Positions 5,412-6,337 of a stretch of DNA of 6,337 nucleotides are shown here, one piece after another. Both the position numbers and the translations under genes were made by a program. The first letter of the stretch is position 1; the number at the start of each line of letters is the position of its first letter. Source of the DNA: Ruminococcus sp. (lineage in GTDB: Bacteria > Bacillota > Clostridia > Oscillospirales > Acutalibacteraceae). The stretch is from assembly GCA_017380355.1 (NCBI GenBank), contig JAFOED010000130.1, forward strand, positions 1 to 6,337, written 5' to 3'. The notes beneath the pieces are model-generated. The model searched no databases. It was not told the DNA's origin and saw only the letters and a list, made by a program, of their open reading frames with translations.

Positions 5412-6337
5412 ATGGCACAGGTTACAGACAAGAAAACAATTGTAAAAGATCTTACCGAACTCGGTAAAGCTAAAGGTTCTTTAACTAACAAAGATATCTT
5501 AGACGCTATCGGCGAGATTGACTTTGAACCAGAACAGCTCGAAAAACTTTATGATTCTTTAGAAGCAGCAGGTATTGAAATCGTTGAAGAAGACATAATC
5601 GACGATATTTCTCTTGATGTTCTCGAAATCGAAGGCGCTGATGGAGAGGTTGTTACTCACGTTACACTTGACGCTGAAGGTGTTGACAACATTTCTATTG
5701 ACGACCCTGTAAAAGTTTATCTTAAAGAAATCGGTCGTGTTCCACTTCTTACATCTGAGGAAGAAATCGAGCTTGCTATCCGTATTTCTGAAGGCGATGC
5801 AAGTGCGAAAAAGCGTTTATCAGAAGCTAACTTACGACTTGTTGTAAGTATCGCAAAGCGTTACCTCGGTCGTGGTATGCATTTCCTTGATCTTATTCAG
5901 GAAGGTAACTTAGGTCTTATCAAAGCTGTTGAAAAGTTCGACTACACAAAGGGTTTTAAATTCTCAACATACGCTACATGGTGGATTCGTCAGGCTATCA
6001 CTCGTGCTATCGCTGACCAGGCTCGTACTATTCGTATCCCTGTTCATATGGTTGAGACAATCAACAAAGTTAAGAAAGTTTCCTCACAGCTTTTACATCA
6101 GAACGGTCACGAGCCATCTGCTGAAGAAATCGCTGAAGAACTCGATATGTCTGTAGACAAAGTAAGAGAGATTATGAGAGTCGCTCAGGAGCCTGTATCT
6201 CTTGAGACTCCTATCGGTGAAGAGGAAGACAGCCACTTAGGTGACTTTATTCCTGATGATGACGCTCCAGCTCCTGCTGATGCTGCATCACACACAATGC
6301 TCAGAGAACAGCTTATGGAAGTTCTTGATACTCTCAC
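5412..6337 (+). CDS. rpoD: RNA polymerase primary sigma factor (SigA/RpoD), 3' end missing
   Basis: Directs core RNA polymerase to housekeeping promoters. The ATG at 5412 follows AAAGGA (5398-5403) by eight bases, and the frame is open to the window end: 308 full codons, with perhaps 60 missing by comparison with B. subtilis SigA. Region 1.1 covers about residues 8-60, followed by an acidic linker. Region 1.2 begins at DPVKVYLKEIGRVPLL (98-113). Region 2 includes NLRLVVSIAKRYLGRGM (140-156), DLIQEGNLGLIKAVEKFD (160-177) and the −10 recognition helix with FSTYATWWIRQAI (184-196). Region 3 includes RTIRIPVHMVETINK (205-219), and region 3.2 PVSLETPIGEEEDSHLGDF (261-279). The window stops at the start of region 4, so the −35-binding helix is not seen. 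There is no large insertion between regions 1.2 and 2, as expected for a Gram-positive SigA. Cotranscribed with dnaG. Confidence 0.98.
   Translation, partial: MAQVTDKKTIVKDLTELGKAKGSLTNKDILDAIGEIDFEPEQLEKLYDSLEAAGIEIVEEDIIDDISLDVLEIEGADGEVVTHVTLDAEGVDNISIDDPVKVYLKEIGRVPLLTSEEEIELAIRISEGDASAKKRLSEANLRLVVSIAKRYLGRGMHFLDLIQEGNLGLIKAVEKFDYTKGFKFSTYATWWIRQAITRAIADQARTIRIPVHMVETINKVKKVSSQLLHQNGHEPSAEEIAEELDMSVDKVREIMRVAQEPVSLETPIGEEEDSHLGDFIPDDDAPAPADAASHTMLREQLMEVLDTL

Overview
The window is an ordinary housekeeping stretch of a low-to-moderate GC Gram-positive genome. The best guess is class Clostridia, probably near the Ruminococcaceae/Oscillospiraceae. This rests on the dnaG–rpoD pairing typical of Firmicutes, strong AGGAGG-type ribosome binding sites, a zinc-type L31, and a threonyl-tRNA synthetase with active-site wording I associate with clostridia. 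The exact genus cannot be read from the sequence. All genes lie on the + strand.

Layout: (1) positions 1-1618 hold the 3' five-sixths of thrS, cut by the window start. (2) After 32 bases with no terminator comes a 264-residue membrane-anchored VanY-like (peptidase M15B) protein, with a TTG start, probably cotranscribed with thrS. (3) A clear sigma-A promoter at 2465-2493 drives rpmE (ribosomal protein L31), followed by a rho-independent terminator at 2757-2786. (4) Just past that terminator is a YigZ/IMPACT-family gene with a GTG start. (5) A 171-base non-coding gap (3430-3600) contains two diverged copies of a roughly 45-base sequence, 83 bases apart. The first copy forms the left arm of a long terminator-like hairpin. 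(6) dnaG (primase, GTG start) and, 44 bases later, rpoD (primary sigma factor, cut by the window end) form the classic macromolecular-synthesis pair, here without a visible rpsU directly upstream.

Functionally the genes serve translation (thrS, rpmE), replication priming (dnaG), and promoter recognition (rpoD). The YigZ-family protein has a poorly defined role. No mobile element, CRISPR array, tRNA or rRNA was seen.

The most interesting item is the VanY-like protein. It keeps the fold-defining stretches of a D,D-/L,D-carboxypeptidase, but every expected zinc ligand and the catalytic glutamate position are replaced, while the frame and ribosome binding site are intact. It looks like a membrane-tethered pseudopeptidase rather than an enzyme. 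Second is the repeated hairpin-forming DNA in front of dnaG. I found no convincing evidence of a new multi-gene system here.
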